The position numbers and the translations under genes were made by a program. From Citrus sinensis (Eukaryota > Streptophyta > Magnoliopsida > Sapindales > Rutaceae), in the NCBI RefSeq assembly GCF_022201045.2, contig NC_068558.1, positions 33,065,501 through 33,129,500 of the forward strand: a stretch of DNA of 64,000 nucleotides, given 5' to 3'. Positions 1 through 11,097 of the stretch are shown piece by piece (the stretch's first letter is position 1; every line of letters begins with the position of its first letter). The notes below the pieces were generated by a model that ran no database searches, had not been told where the DNA came from, and saw only the letters and a list, made by a program, of their open reading frames with translations.

Positions 1-821
1 ATTTCTCAGCATAGAATAGGAGAAAAAGGGAAAAACGAAATTTGCTTTATCAATAACAGAGTAAGACACGGAGGCATAAGCTCTAGCTTAGATAAGATGT
101 GAATATGATCAAAAACACAATCTGAAATCTTTATTCCACATCATCATTAGAACTCAAAACCTCTACTAGACATGTAAATCTATATTAAACCAGTCCATAC
201 TTGAATGTATTTCAATTTACTACAGTTGCTTCAACATTAAAACTCTTATAGTAAGTTGAAGTTTTTGTGTACATCTACTGTAATCATCATGCTTCTGCAG
301 TATCAGTTGAGAGAGCTTGAAAATACTCACCAAATGACATCTTGTTGAAGGGAATTATCTTGTAAAAGATGTGATATTCTTGTAAAATGTTAATTAACAT
401 CGTAATATGAAACAATATTCACAAAATATCACTATAAATATAGTGGCCATCAAACATTCAAGTGTTGAAGGTTACTTTTCACCATAAAGGTATTAACTGA
501 CAAAGAATAGAGAGTTACATCTGTAATTAGACCAGTTGTATATGAGATCATCTGATCGAAAAATCCAAAATTACACAAAACATTACCGATGAGATTTACA
601 ATGCCCAACCGCCCCATAAAATCTAAACCAGCCGATCTATAATCCTGAAAGCCCCTCAAAGTATTATGAGTAAGGTTACTAACCAGATGCTTTCCACATG
701 CTTAGTACAGGAAAAGGAAAAATATGAGGATGCTCATACATTTATAATATCAACAAGCTTCAACTAGTATAATGACAATCTCAAACTTCTCAACTTGTAT
801 GTAATCTACTAAAATATTTAC
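1..821 (-). other. Intron of the first F-box gene (last exon outside window)
   Basis: No coding exon is visible here. The stretch resembles the corresponding intron of the neighbouring F-box copy around 4500-5340: both share blocks such as 'catcatcattaga', 'gtccatactt' and 'tttactacagttgct' in the same order. I therefore read it as intron 3 of the first F-box gene. Its terminal FBD exon would lie left of position 1. Confidence 0.65.
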
Positions 822-2058
822 CTGAAGCACAAGCTTTTCCAGAAAGGGACATGCCTTCATTATGAATGACAAGCCAAGTAGTGTTTCCTGATTAGCTGCT
901 GTAAAACTTATGTTTAAGTTCATTAGTTTGGGAAATTCACGCTGTGAGAATTGCGCGAATACCTGAAAAATAGAACGAACATAAGAGAACGGACTTAAAA
1001 AGTAAGTAGAAACAAACATACCCACTAAATACTGACCTCATTGCAGCCGTCCAACTCAAGGGTCTTCAATTGAGGTAAATAACTTACAATCGATCCAATA
1101 CAGTGCATTTTTTGAACCACGGGTGTCACATGGAACACTACATCAACAAGTTGAGGAAGACTCCCAACATGTAAATTGATATCTTGTCCAATATATTTAA
1201 AAGATAACAGATTCGGAGCAGAAATTTCAATTTCCTTAATCGAGTAGCAAAACTGAATGTCGAGGCACTTCAATGGGATTGATGAACCAACAACCTTCAG
1301 GCTTAATAGGTCCGGACTTTGGGTGATGCGTAAGTTTTCCAAGAGTGGACAATTATGAATAAAAAACTCAACAACTTCTCCGGTGACATTTACAGCACAA
1401 AGGGTGAGGGATCTTAGAGACTTAATACCAGATAAACCACAACCGCTTTGAAGATTCTTATAACACTCTTGTGGAATTTCATAATAGTTGTCATATGTTC
1501 CTGGCGACAAATCCAACTCAAAGTTCCGAACATTTTTTGCTATTGCTGTGTTGACCCAATTAGTAATATTACATTTATGTTTAGCATCGAGACGAAAACA
1601 TATTCGAAACTGATTGATACGTGAACCCCTGTGCAATTCCAAAACTTTATTAACCCAGCTAATGTACTTAGACTGTTTATAATCTGGTGGGAATGACATA
1701 TATTTTACTTTTTTATCAAAGTCAAGAGAAGTAGTAAAAGTCCACAAATATTTCCATCTGCTTGAAAGGACACTAGTCCTCGCAGCTTCCTTAAGAGTCA
1801 AGCCAGATATAATATGGATGAGAATATCATCTGGGAATCGACTAAACCAATCCTCCAAATTTTCCTTCTGCTTAATATCAGAAATAAATGAAACCCATTC
1901 AATCTCATTGTTTCAAACCCCGAAAACAAAAAATTAAAATTAAAATTAAAAAAAAAAAAACCAGCAACAATAACCCACAACGACATTATAAAATTAAGGG
2001 AAAAAAAAATTACCTTCTCTGGAGCATCTTCAGAGATATGGCGCGCTTTCTTCGTCAT
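822..2058 (-). CDS. F-box/LRR/FBD protein, 3'-truncated by window edge
   Basis: Likely substrate-recognition subunit of an SCF E3 ubiquitin ligase. Exons on the minus strand are 2014-2058 (MTKKARH..., 15 codons), 1037-1867 and 822-962, all with GT-AG borders. The F-box opens exon 2, with LEDWFSRFPDDILIHIISGL followed by TLKEAARTSVLSSRWKYLW, the usual plant F-box core. LRR_2-like segments follow (SLRSLTL, CPLLENLRI, LKCLDIQFC, LPQLKTLELDGC). Exon 3 continues the LRRs (FPKLMNLNI, CPFLEKLVLQ). The start is set at the ATG at 2058 because the neighbouring copy has the same short first exon. An upstream in-frame TTG is not a plausible start. No stop or frameshift is visible. The C-terminal FBD exon is not in the window. 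Target unknown. Confidence 0.85.
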
Positions 2059-2493
2059 CAACTCGGCATGTAAACGCTTCAACGGAATTCGATTTTGCTG
2101 TAACCGTGGCTTTTAAGTTGGCTCGGTTCTGAGGACTGCTACTTAACTTATATACTGTAAATTAGGGTAATAACATCTATGTACTCAAAGTTTTAATTTT
2201 TTTTCTTTTTGCAAGTAAGGACATAATTCGCCCATTGTGCGTTAAAAAAAAAAAAAAAGGCCATTAACTTCTTTTGAATTGATAACATTATCCTTTTGAT
2301 ATTTAAATTTAAATATGTAACCTTTTGTTTTAATATTACATTAGAAAGCACAATAAAAATATTGACAAATCTACCTATTCTATAAATCGTACCTTAAAGC
2401 TCATTCCCATGTCGGCATATAATAGTTGAAATTAATCTCAAACTATCAATCTCGAAGATGAGATGAGAACATACTTCATCAATTTATCAATAT

Positions 2494-3041
2494 TAGGGAT
2501 GACACGATTATTAAATAGGTTGGGTTCGGATTGACTCGATTTTTATTCGCATTGGGTTAAGGTTAAAGTTTTTGATATATTTATTCGAATAACAACAAGA
2601 TTATATTTTCTATTTTAAATTAATTTTTAAGTTCTTATTATTAAAATTCAAGTATTAGACATAGTTCACTCTTTTTTATTTTTTTTGGAAGACAAACATA
2701 TACACAGTGTTCTATTTATAAAATTGTATATAAATTTAGAATTTTAATAGTATAGATATATAAAATATTAATACATATGTCTATGTTATCATATCGATAC
2801 ATAATATTATTTACATATTATAACTTAAACTTTAAATAGTGTAAATGTGTAATAGTTTAGGATGTGTGTGTAACATTTGTTAAATATATAAATATTAAAA
2901 AAATTATTGGGTAACCAGTTTATTTTCCATGTCAGTTTTGGATCTCAATATTTTGACACAATTATTAAATGAATCGTGTTTGGGTCTACTTAAATTTGAC
3001 ACAACATGAGCACGATCCTATGATCTATTTTGCTAGCTCTA
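2494..3041. mobile_element. Possible decayed hAT-like non-autonomous element
   Basis: The left end reads TAGGGATGACACG and the right end, reverse-complemented, TAGAGCTAGCAAAA, with weakly similar subterminal GGGTT/AACCC and CACGAT/ATCGTG blocks. Such ends are common in plant hAT-like elements. The flanking 8-mers (atcaatat and cttcaaga) agree only in part, so the boundaries and the call are tentative. Confidence 0.3.
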
Positions 3042-3150
3042 CTTCAAGAAGACTTCTCTTACATGAATTCAATCTGTTATGGGTCTTAATTTAAAATTCG
3101 GAACAAGATTAATTCATAATAAAATAGAAATAGCTCTTGTTTTTACATGG

Positions 3151-3228
3151 AATGGCTATGCTATTATTATCTGACCAAAATAAATTCCGAATGGCTATGC
3201 TATTATTATATGACCAAAATAAATTCCA
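3151..3228. repeat. 39-bp tandem duplication
   Basis: Two nearly identical 39-bp units, each starting with aatggctatgctatta, lie head to tail (3151-3189 and 3190-3228). They differ at one or two bases. Non-coding and of recent origin. Confidence 0.9.
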
Positions 3229-3738
3229 GCTTCCATAATTTCCTCCGGATGGATATTTCTATACTTCTTGCATATTTCTTATTTTATTATGTTTAACTCT
3301 ATATACACAAAAAAAATGACTATAATATATTTTTTTTTTATTTGTATTAACAGCTACCCTATGAGAAATAATTTTATGCGTAAAAATTTCAGCAAATTTT
3401 TTACTCAAAAAATAAAAATAGATCTCATTTTCACATGCTTATGTTATTGTTATATGAATTTAGTCTATCAGTGAGCTTCTGAAGAAAACTTGACAGTAAA
3501 GTGTTTTGAGTAAAATTTGAAAATATCCAATGTTTGGGGTAGCACTCATATTAAACTAAATATTGAGGACAAGTATAAAAATATCCCATGTTTGGCTTGC
3601 TCGGGGGCTATCAATTGCATTATAATAGTTAATATATCAAAATAAATCTATAGCGCATTATTAGTACAATACATAATGTACAGAGGCAATGCTGGTAATG
3701 TCTTTATTTTCATAATAACAAAGACTGGAGCCAGTAAA

Positions 3739-6592
3739 TCACAACGAACCGACCACAAGATCAACGCCTTGAGGTAACTTATCTTTTAGCATGTTGGCAC
3801 AATGTTTAAGTGCCCTTTTCCTCCGAGAACTGGAAGGTTTAATGATCATCTTCTCAAGCACTTTTGCATTTCTGAAGATAAAAAATGCAATTTCAGGATC
3901 AATTTGAAGCCAGCGAAACTCGTGTAATTCCACCACCTTGAGGTGTTGATGAAAGTGCACAGGAATCTGATGTCTTTTTTCCCCTATTGTCCGGTTATTA
4001 TTCCATATCTGCAATGAAAGAAGACTATTTCATGTTTAACTGCGTAGTTCTTGTTAGAGAAAACAGATAACTGAATTTGTAAAACCCCAAAATTTGCCTA
4101 CAATTAACAAAGAGAGTTATGACTCCGAACCATTAAATATACTGAGCAACACTGTCCTGCACACTTTGACTGATTTTACATGCAATATACAACCTAGCTG
4201 ATTGAAAAAAATAAGCACATATGAAATATGATCATAATATATGCCACATATGAAAAGATCGCCACACAAACAACCAATATGAAACAAAAAGTTGAGCAGT
4301 CGTTCTTGTTTTAGCTCGTAACTAAATGCTGTATTCACAGCTTACTTTCATCTTCAGGCTACTTCTGCCTAATACTCTGGTCCACAATATATTATTGAGA
4401 GGGTAAAATAAAAAACATATGCTTTAGCTGGAAAGATATAGAATAAGGTCAAAGACCACACAAGTGAAAAAAACATAATTGACCATTACAGAAACAAAAT
4501 CTGAAAAATTTATTCTGCATCATCATTAGACCAATAGACCTCAAAAATCTCTGCCAGACTCGCAAAGCTATACAAAACCTGTCCATACTTGGAATGTATT
4601 GGAATTTACTACAGTTGCTCCATGATTAAAACTCTAAAAGTTGAAGTTTTCAACACCTGCATTATTATAATATTCAAGTTTCTGCCAGCAGAGAGAGAAT
4701 GAAAATATTTATCAAGTGGAAGAGCAGAAATCTCATTTAAGGGCATTCACACAGATGTGATCTTCTTATTCAATAATATCTGTGTAATCTTAAACAATAT
4801 TTAGATGATATCATGACAAACATGGTCACCATACCAGACATTCAAGTATTGAAGTGCAAAATGATACGAGATTAAGATTTCTTTATGCAAGAAAAAAGAG
4901 TTGCAAGTATTGTAGACCAGTTGTCCACAGGATCATGCAAAACCGATTGAAAAAATCCAAAACTATAAAATCAAAATTCTGTTGAGATTTATAATGGATG
5001 CCCAACCAAACCACCCTATTCAAAGAGATTAATTTACAATCTTCATGTCCGAGTGGTAATCTCTTGAAAGAGACTAAAGATAAAAGCAGGGACTGTGAAC
5101 AAATGTGATCTTTTTCTGTTATGCTAGATGACATTGTAATTTCGAACAATATAGTCACAAGGCCAAGCGTTCGCATGTTGAAGTGCAAACTATTATAAGA
5201 AGAAGGTTACTTACTAGCTGAATTTAAAATGCTTAATAAATGGGGGAAAAAAAGAGGGACTATGCCCATACATTTGAAACGTTCAGCAAGCTACAACAGT
5301 AACCATCACATCTATCCCAAGCTTCTCTACCAATAAGTAGAGTGTGAAAAATTTACCTTAATTACAAGCTTTTGCAGAAAAGGACACGCCTTCAATACGA
5401 AAGACAGGCCAAGCAGGCTTTCACAATTAGGTTCTGTAATGGTAAGTTTTAAATGCAACAGTTTGGGTAATTCCCAATGTCCGAATTCCATGAATACCTG
5501 AAAAAATAGAAAAACTAAGACAACTGACTTGAAAAGTTTCTAAAAACATGCATAACCACCACAGTACTACTGTACTAACCTCATTGCAACACTCCAAATC
5601 AAGGGTCTTCAGCTGGGGAAAACAGCATACAACCGAGCCAATAAAATACCTTATTTGAAAGAGGGGAGCCCCATGGATGACTACATCAACAAGTTGGGGA
5701 ACATTCCCAACATGTAGCTTGATATCTTTTCCACTGTATCTAAAAGATACAAGACTTGAGGCAGAAATGTCAATTTCTTTCATTGAGTAGCAATAGTGAA
5801 TGTCTAGGAACTTCAATGGGATTGATGAACCAACAACCTTCAAGCTTAATAACTCTGAAGAATTGGCCACGTATAAGTGTTCCAAATGTGGACAACTGTG
5901 TATAAAAAACTCAAGCACTTCTCCACTGACTTTCAGAGCACTAAGGCAGAGGGATCTTAGTGACTTAATGCCAGACAAACCATGCCCTCTTTTAAGGAAG
6001 TTGTACCGCTCTAGCGGAAATGCATAATCATTAATATGAGATGGTGGCCAAAAATCTAACTCAAAGTTTTGAACTTTCTTTGCTGTTGCTGCGTAAATCC
6101 AATTGGTGATGTCCCTTCCGTGTGAATTATCCAGAGTACAACGTATTCAAAACTTATTTATATTTGAACCTTTATGCAAGCTCAAAATTTTATTCACCCA
6201 GCAAACGTACGCACTTTTTTCTTCTTTACTTGGGAATATTATATCCTTTCCTATTCCAGCAAAGTCGAGAGCAGTGGTAAAATTCCACAAGTATTTCCAT
6301 CTACTTGAAAGGACGCTAGTCCTTGCAGCTTCTTTAAGTGTTAAACGAGATATAATATTAACAAGAATATCATCTGGGAATTTACTGAACCAATCCTCCA
6401 TATTTTCCTTCTGTTTAATACCAAAGTCCACAATTTTCATTCAAACACATGAATTAAAAAAAAAAAAAAAGAGGGAGAAAAGAAAATCAGCAACAGAATT
6501 AAGAGTAACCCATAATAAATATTTACAAAATAACGGAAAAATGATACCTTTTCTGGGGTATCTGCAGGTGTCAGCCGGGCTCTCTTAGTCAT
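3739..6592 (-). pseudogene. F-box/LRR/FBD gene with one premature stop
   Basis: Second copy of the F-box array, with exons 6548-6592, 5580-6410, 5357-5497 and 3739-4008. The first three exons match those of copy 1 in length (45, 831 and 141 nt). The four sum to 1287 nt, that is 428 codons plus stop. The F-box reads MEDWFSKFPDDILVNIISRL, LRR-like segments follow, and the last exon encodes an FBD domain (HLKVVELHEFRW ... AKVLEKMIIKP ... LPQGVDLVVGSL). At codon 103 the frame has TGA (6147-6149) where copy 1 has CGA (INQFRI versus INKF*I). Everything downstream stays open. This is either a young pseudogene or a gene for a truncated F-box-only protein. A sequencing error is also possible. Confidence 0.8.
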
Positions 6593-8157
6593 TTGCTCTG
6601 CGTGCAAAAGCTTTCAGCGGATTTTGACTCTACGGTAATTGTTGCTCTTTTGGCTGATTCGAACCATTCGGTTCAGTGGGGTTTGCTCCGCATTATTGTT
6701 GGTTCGGTTCAGTGATGGATTGCAAGCCAATTGGGATAATAGCATCTATATCCTCATCTCTTTTTTAATTTTTTTTTCAAATATTAACTTAAATTCCTTA
6801 ACTACAATTTGATATATTTGAAGGTTACTAACTACAACGAAACGATTGTAGTCTACTTGTAATATTGAAACTTAAAATATATATCTAACTTAACACTTAA
6901 GGGAAAGAACATGTGTAAACTTAATCAAGTGATTTTCAAACAATTTTCTTTATATTGTCATTGGCGTACAAATTATGGGAGATAATCAATAAAGGACTAA
7001 AAAAATTGATTTAACTTTTACCCTTTTGCTTACCTTTTAGAAACATGATTAAAAAAGGAAAAAAAAATAACACTCAAGGGCATTTTTGGTGCATTGCATT
7101 TGATGATATAAAATTGAATAGATTGGAATGGACAATAATGTATTGCATTAAAAATGAATTAATCTTAAGAGATATTATCATTTTTTCACTTAAGTTTCTC
7201 TGTCACATTAAGTCAGTATCATAGTTTGATAAAAACTGTATTTTATTACTAAATGTTTACGCTGTTAGCACTTTACCATTATTTCATTAAAAATAAATTA
7301 ATATTTAATGAAATATGAGTTAAAAATCAATTTTGTCCCTGGAACATAAAAGACAATTTTTGTCATTGAAGGAATAAATAACAAACCCAAGCTCTTGAAT
7401 TTTTATTTTATTTTTTAATTGTCAGTTGATTTTTTTTTAATATCATGTATATTTAATTAGTTGAAAATAATATGAAGAAGCCCTCTCATTTGTTTTTCGT
7501 TTGCTTGCTTTGATGATAACTGGTACTGGAAAAGAAGCCATAAAATAGTGGTCGGGGGGAGGTGAGGCATCAATTATATTTACATCTGATATGAAGAACT
7601 GAAATCGATTTTGTAATCAGAAGCCGAATCGATGGGTGTCGTAAAATCCTTGGCCTTGTGTGTGTTCGTCTTCCAATTGCTTGCCCTTTCTCGGACGAGA
7701 TCCGATACAACAAGATTCGAAACGAAATTAATAAAATAGATATTGATGATGTTTTAAGAAGTGACACAAGCTACAGGATTATTATGCATTTAATGTAATT
7801 TACAGCCAAGTAAAATTTACTCACTGACCTAACGCCATTGCTTTTAAACTTGATTGTAGGTTACAATAATTATACCCAGAAAAATATTGTTATTATATCA
7901 GTTTTAGACTCATTGCAAACTTTTGACGAATCATGTCAAAAATCTGATAGTACAATTTTCGGGGTCTTATTCGAAAGCTAAATGTAGAAATCTTGTTAAA
8001 CTGAATATCAATGACCATCTAGAACGGTATTCAAAACGAGAAGAAGCAACCGTCACCATTACTCCTTGTGTAAAGATGAGAGGTAATAAATTTACAAGTT
8101 CAACTCCTCTGGGTATTGGTGCTGTCTCTAAGTGCTTCTGGGGCTTTATAGATTAGA
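6593..8157. other. Intergenic region, nothing recognised
   Basis: AT-rich DNA between F-box copy 2 and the third, broken copy. A plus-strand open frame of 77 codons at 7923-8156 has no recognisable motif and no splice partners, so it is not called as a gene. Confidence 0.6.
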
Positions 8158-8950
8158 TTTGGAAGGTTCAATGATCATTTTTAATCAAGCATAATTGCAT
8201 TTTCAAATATGAAAGATGCAAGCTCAGGATCAACTTTACGCGCAAGAAACCCACGTAATTCCACTGGCTTCGGGTGTTGATGAGAGTGCCTAGAAATCTG
8301 ATATCCTTTATTCCAAATCTTGATAAAAACATGTTATTACGTAACAGAATATGTGAAGCTCCGAAACATCTGCAGCTAACAGTATGAATTTTGAAATTAA
8401 TTGGCTTCGAAGAAAGTAATCGCACGTACAAAACGATTTAAACACCCAATGCAACTCGATCTTGCACGCTTCATCTAGTTTTGGTAGGCACTAAAATAAA
8501 CTAATACTAAAATTAAAGCAGAGAGGCATATTCCCTGCATAGCATGTAACGAATCTGATTATGTCGTGAGAAAAGATCGTCTGTATAAACAACCGCAATG
8601 AAACAAAAAAGCTGAGCGATGAGCATTCATTCTTGTTTTAGCACCAAGAAAAATGATGAAATTATCCAAGGATACTTTCTTTCGTACGCTTCTTCAACCT
8701 ACTCTAGTCACAATAAATCCCTAATAGAGTAAAACACAAAAGCATATTCTTTGACTAAGAAGATATAGAATATCATTAAAGCTGCTACAAATGAAAATTT
8801 TGGCTGCATGAATCACCATATCAATTTAAAAAAAATGGAAATATATTCAAGATTACAATTACACCTCGAAATCTCAGCTAGGCTCGTAAAATTTATAGTA
8901 ATTGGTCGCACTCTATTGCAATTTGATTAGTATAGTTGCACCCACATTAA

Positions 8951-9123
8951 TGGTGTGTTTGGGAGTGATGTGTGGCAGTTGGACTTTAGTGTTTGATAAC
9001 ACCTTGCAATTGGATTTTGGTAGTTCAACAGTTTTTTGTCCTCAATTTTACCCCACAACTATAGTTTTTACTCCATAACAACTGTAGCTTAAAAATTACA
9101 GCACCTTACTTCCAAATACACTC
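8951..9123. mobile_element. Tourist-like MITE (173 bp)
   Basis: Ends are TGGTGTGTTTGGGAGT and, reverse-complemented, GAGTGTATTTGGAAGT, an imperfect inverted repeat of about 22 bp. TAA flanks both sides (8948-8950 and 9124-9126), the target duplication typical of PIF/Harbinger MITEs. It lies in an intron of the broken F-box copy. Confidence 0.65.
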
Positions 9124-9851
9124 TAAAGCTCCTAAAATAAGTTGAAACTTCTATGGATCATGGGTTATAATCTTCATAATTGTGTTATAATATGTCAGGG
9201 GAGAGTGAAGATCATCATCATATGAAAGTCTGTGGGAATAATTTTTTAAGGGCATTGAATTTTAGAAGATACGATCTTCTTGTACCTATGTTCATTGACA
9301 CCGTAATTTTGAACAATGTTTAGATGATATCATGACAAATATGGTCAAAATGTCAAATATTTTGGTGTTGAAGTACAAATATTCACAGAAGAAGGCTAGT
9401 CACCATATTCCATCCAAATGCCATATATTTATAAAGGACAATGCCCAAAAATCTAAAATAATAACCATGTCATCTATCCCAAACTTTGCAACCAATAAGT
9501 AATGAATTAAAACATTTACCTGAGGTACAAGCTTTTGCAAAAGAGGACATGCCTCCACTGTGAAAGTCAAAACCAAGCACAAGCAGGCTTTCACGATTAG
9601 ATTTTGTGACTAGAATCAGTGACTAAAAGTTACAAGTGGATTAATTTGGGCAATTCACGACGTCCGAATTTCATAGATACCTGAAATATAGAAAACTAAT
9701 AAGATAAATGACTTGAAAAGTTTACAAAAATAAACATAGCCCCTAAAGAACTAACTTCATTGCAGCACTCCAACTCAAGGGTCTTTGGTTGGGGACAACA
9801 GCTTAAAAACGAGCCAATTAAATACTTTATTTCGGACATGACAGTTCCGTC

Positions 9852-10908
9852 TAGGAGTGTTCACGGATAAGATTTTGCGGATTATAAATTTTCAATCTAA
9901 TCTAATCCAATCCACAAAATGGTGAAATTCAATTAAAATCCAATCAATAATTAGATGCGGACTTGATCCAATCCACCATTTTTACGAATTGATTTGCGAA
10001 TTAAAAATTTTTAATTTTCTAATTCACAAACAAATTAAATAAAAATTTAATATAAAAATAATTTAACTATCCATCAAATTCAAAATTGAATAAGATTTAA
10101 ATAAATTACTTGTTTAAATAAAGTTAGAAAATATATTCTAAATTTCAAAATATAGCACACCAAAAAGGAAAAATCTCATTTATTTATATCAATACATGAA
10201 AATTAACTATTTAGGAAGCTATATTTGTTTATATAATTATTTTTTATTTTATATTATTATCAAATATGGTATAAAATGATGTTACTTTAACTTTATTTAG
10301 CTTATTTATTTTATTAGTAAGGCTCCGTTTGGTACAGCTTATTAAATAGAGCTTATAACAGTAGAGCTTATAGCAGTAGAGCTTATACCAATAGAGCTTT
10401 TGGACAAAAAGTCATTGGGTGTTTGGTAGTCAATAAAAAAAGCACTTTTGAACCATTAAACTATGTGATATTTTTTATATTATATATTTTTAGAAAAGCT
10501 CTATAGCCTCTACTCCCAAAAGCTCAAATTTTGGGCTTTTACTAGTAGAGGTAAATTAGCTTATTTAAACTAAAAAAACTCTATTAAAAAAATAACCAAA
10601 CACCATAAAAAATTTTTAAAAGTGTTTATACGATTAAATAAGCACTTATGACTCTTAAATAAGCCATACCAAACAGGCACTAAGTATTATTGCCACATTT
10701 ACAAGTTTTATTTTTCAATTAAATAAATACTTCTTTTTTTTTACAGATTCACGAATTTGCAGAAGTAATACATATCTAATCCATCGACTATGAATTTTGA
10801 AATTTTTAATCTAATTTAATCCACTAATCTATAGATCAGATTTTTACGGATCAGATTTCTATAGATAAGATAGATTAAGAGGATTTGATTAGATTTTGAA
10901 CACCCCTA
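9852..10908. mobile_element. hAT-like non-autonomous element inserted in F-box relic
   Basis: Ends are TAGGAGTGTTC and GAACACCCCTA (inverted repeat about 11 bp). They are flanked by a perfect 8-bp duplication GTTCCGTC (9844-9851 and 10909-10916), the length typical of the hAT superfamily. Many GGATTGGATT-like and ATCCGC-like subterminal motifs occur at both ends. No transposase is encoded. It interrupts exon 2 of the third F-box copy and carries a nested MITE (10321-10680). A second family member in opposite orientation lies at 29585-30286. Confidence 0.9.
10321..10680. mobile_element. Nested Tourist-like MITE (360 bp)
   Basis: Terminal inverted repeats are GGCTCCGTTTGGTACAGCTT and, reverse-complemented, GTGCCTGTTTGGTATGGCTT, followed by shared ATT. 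TAA flanks both sides (10318-10320 and 10681-10683). This fits the PIF/Harbinger superfamily. It sits inside the hAT-like element at 9852-10908, so it inserted later. Confidence 0.9.
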
Positions 10909-11097
10909 GTTCCGTCCATAAATACATCAACAAAGTTTGGGAACATTTCCAACATGTAAATTGACATCTCTAGTTCTCTACCACATTATTTAAAATATAT
11001 AAAATTGGGACAGAAATTTAAATTTCTTTCATTGACAACCAAAAGTCCATGTCTAGATACTTCAATGGGATTGATGAACCAATAATCCTTCAAGATT

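Larger units (their letters stand above)
2059..3738. other. Intergenic region between F-box copies 1 and 2
   Basis: Promoter side of copy 1, then the 3' flank of copy 2. It is AT-rich with no credible coding exon. It contains a possible decayed hAT-like element (2494-3041) and a short tandem duplication (3151-3228), listed separately. Confidence 0.7.
8158..11097 (-). pseudogene. Broken third F-box/LRR/FBD copy, interrupted by transposons
   Basis: A relic of the F-box array in the same orientation. An FBD-exon remnant lies at about 8158-8330 and aligns base by base with 3830-3975 but with indels. An exon-3 remnant lies at about 9519-9680 with small insertions. Exon-2 remnants lie at about 9750-9851 and 10917-11097. 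These two halves join across a 1057-bp hAT-like insertion: left of it the sequence follows '...actttatttcgga', and right of it 'acatcaacaaagtttgggaac', which are adjacent in copy 2. The F-box end is missing, because homology stops near 11097 at a TAA/ATT-rich tract. Not expected to encode protein. Confidence 0.85.

Noticed and set aside
7923-8156. 77-codon plus-strand open frame
   Set aside because: No motif, no splice partners, AT-rich surroundings. Length is within chance expectation.
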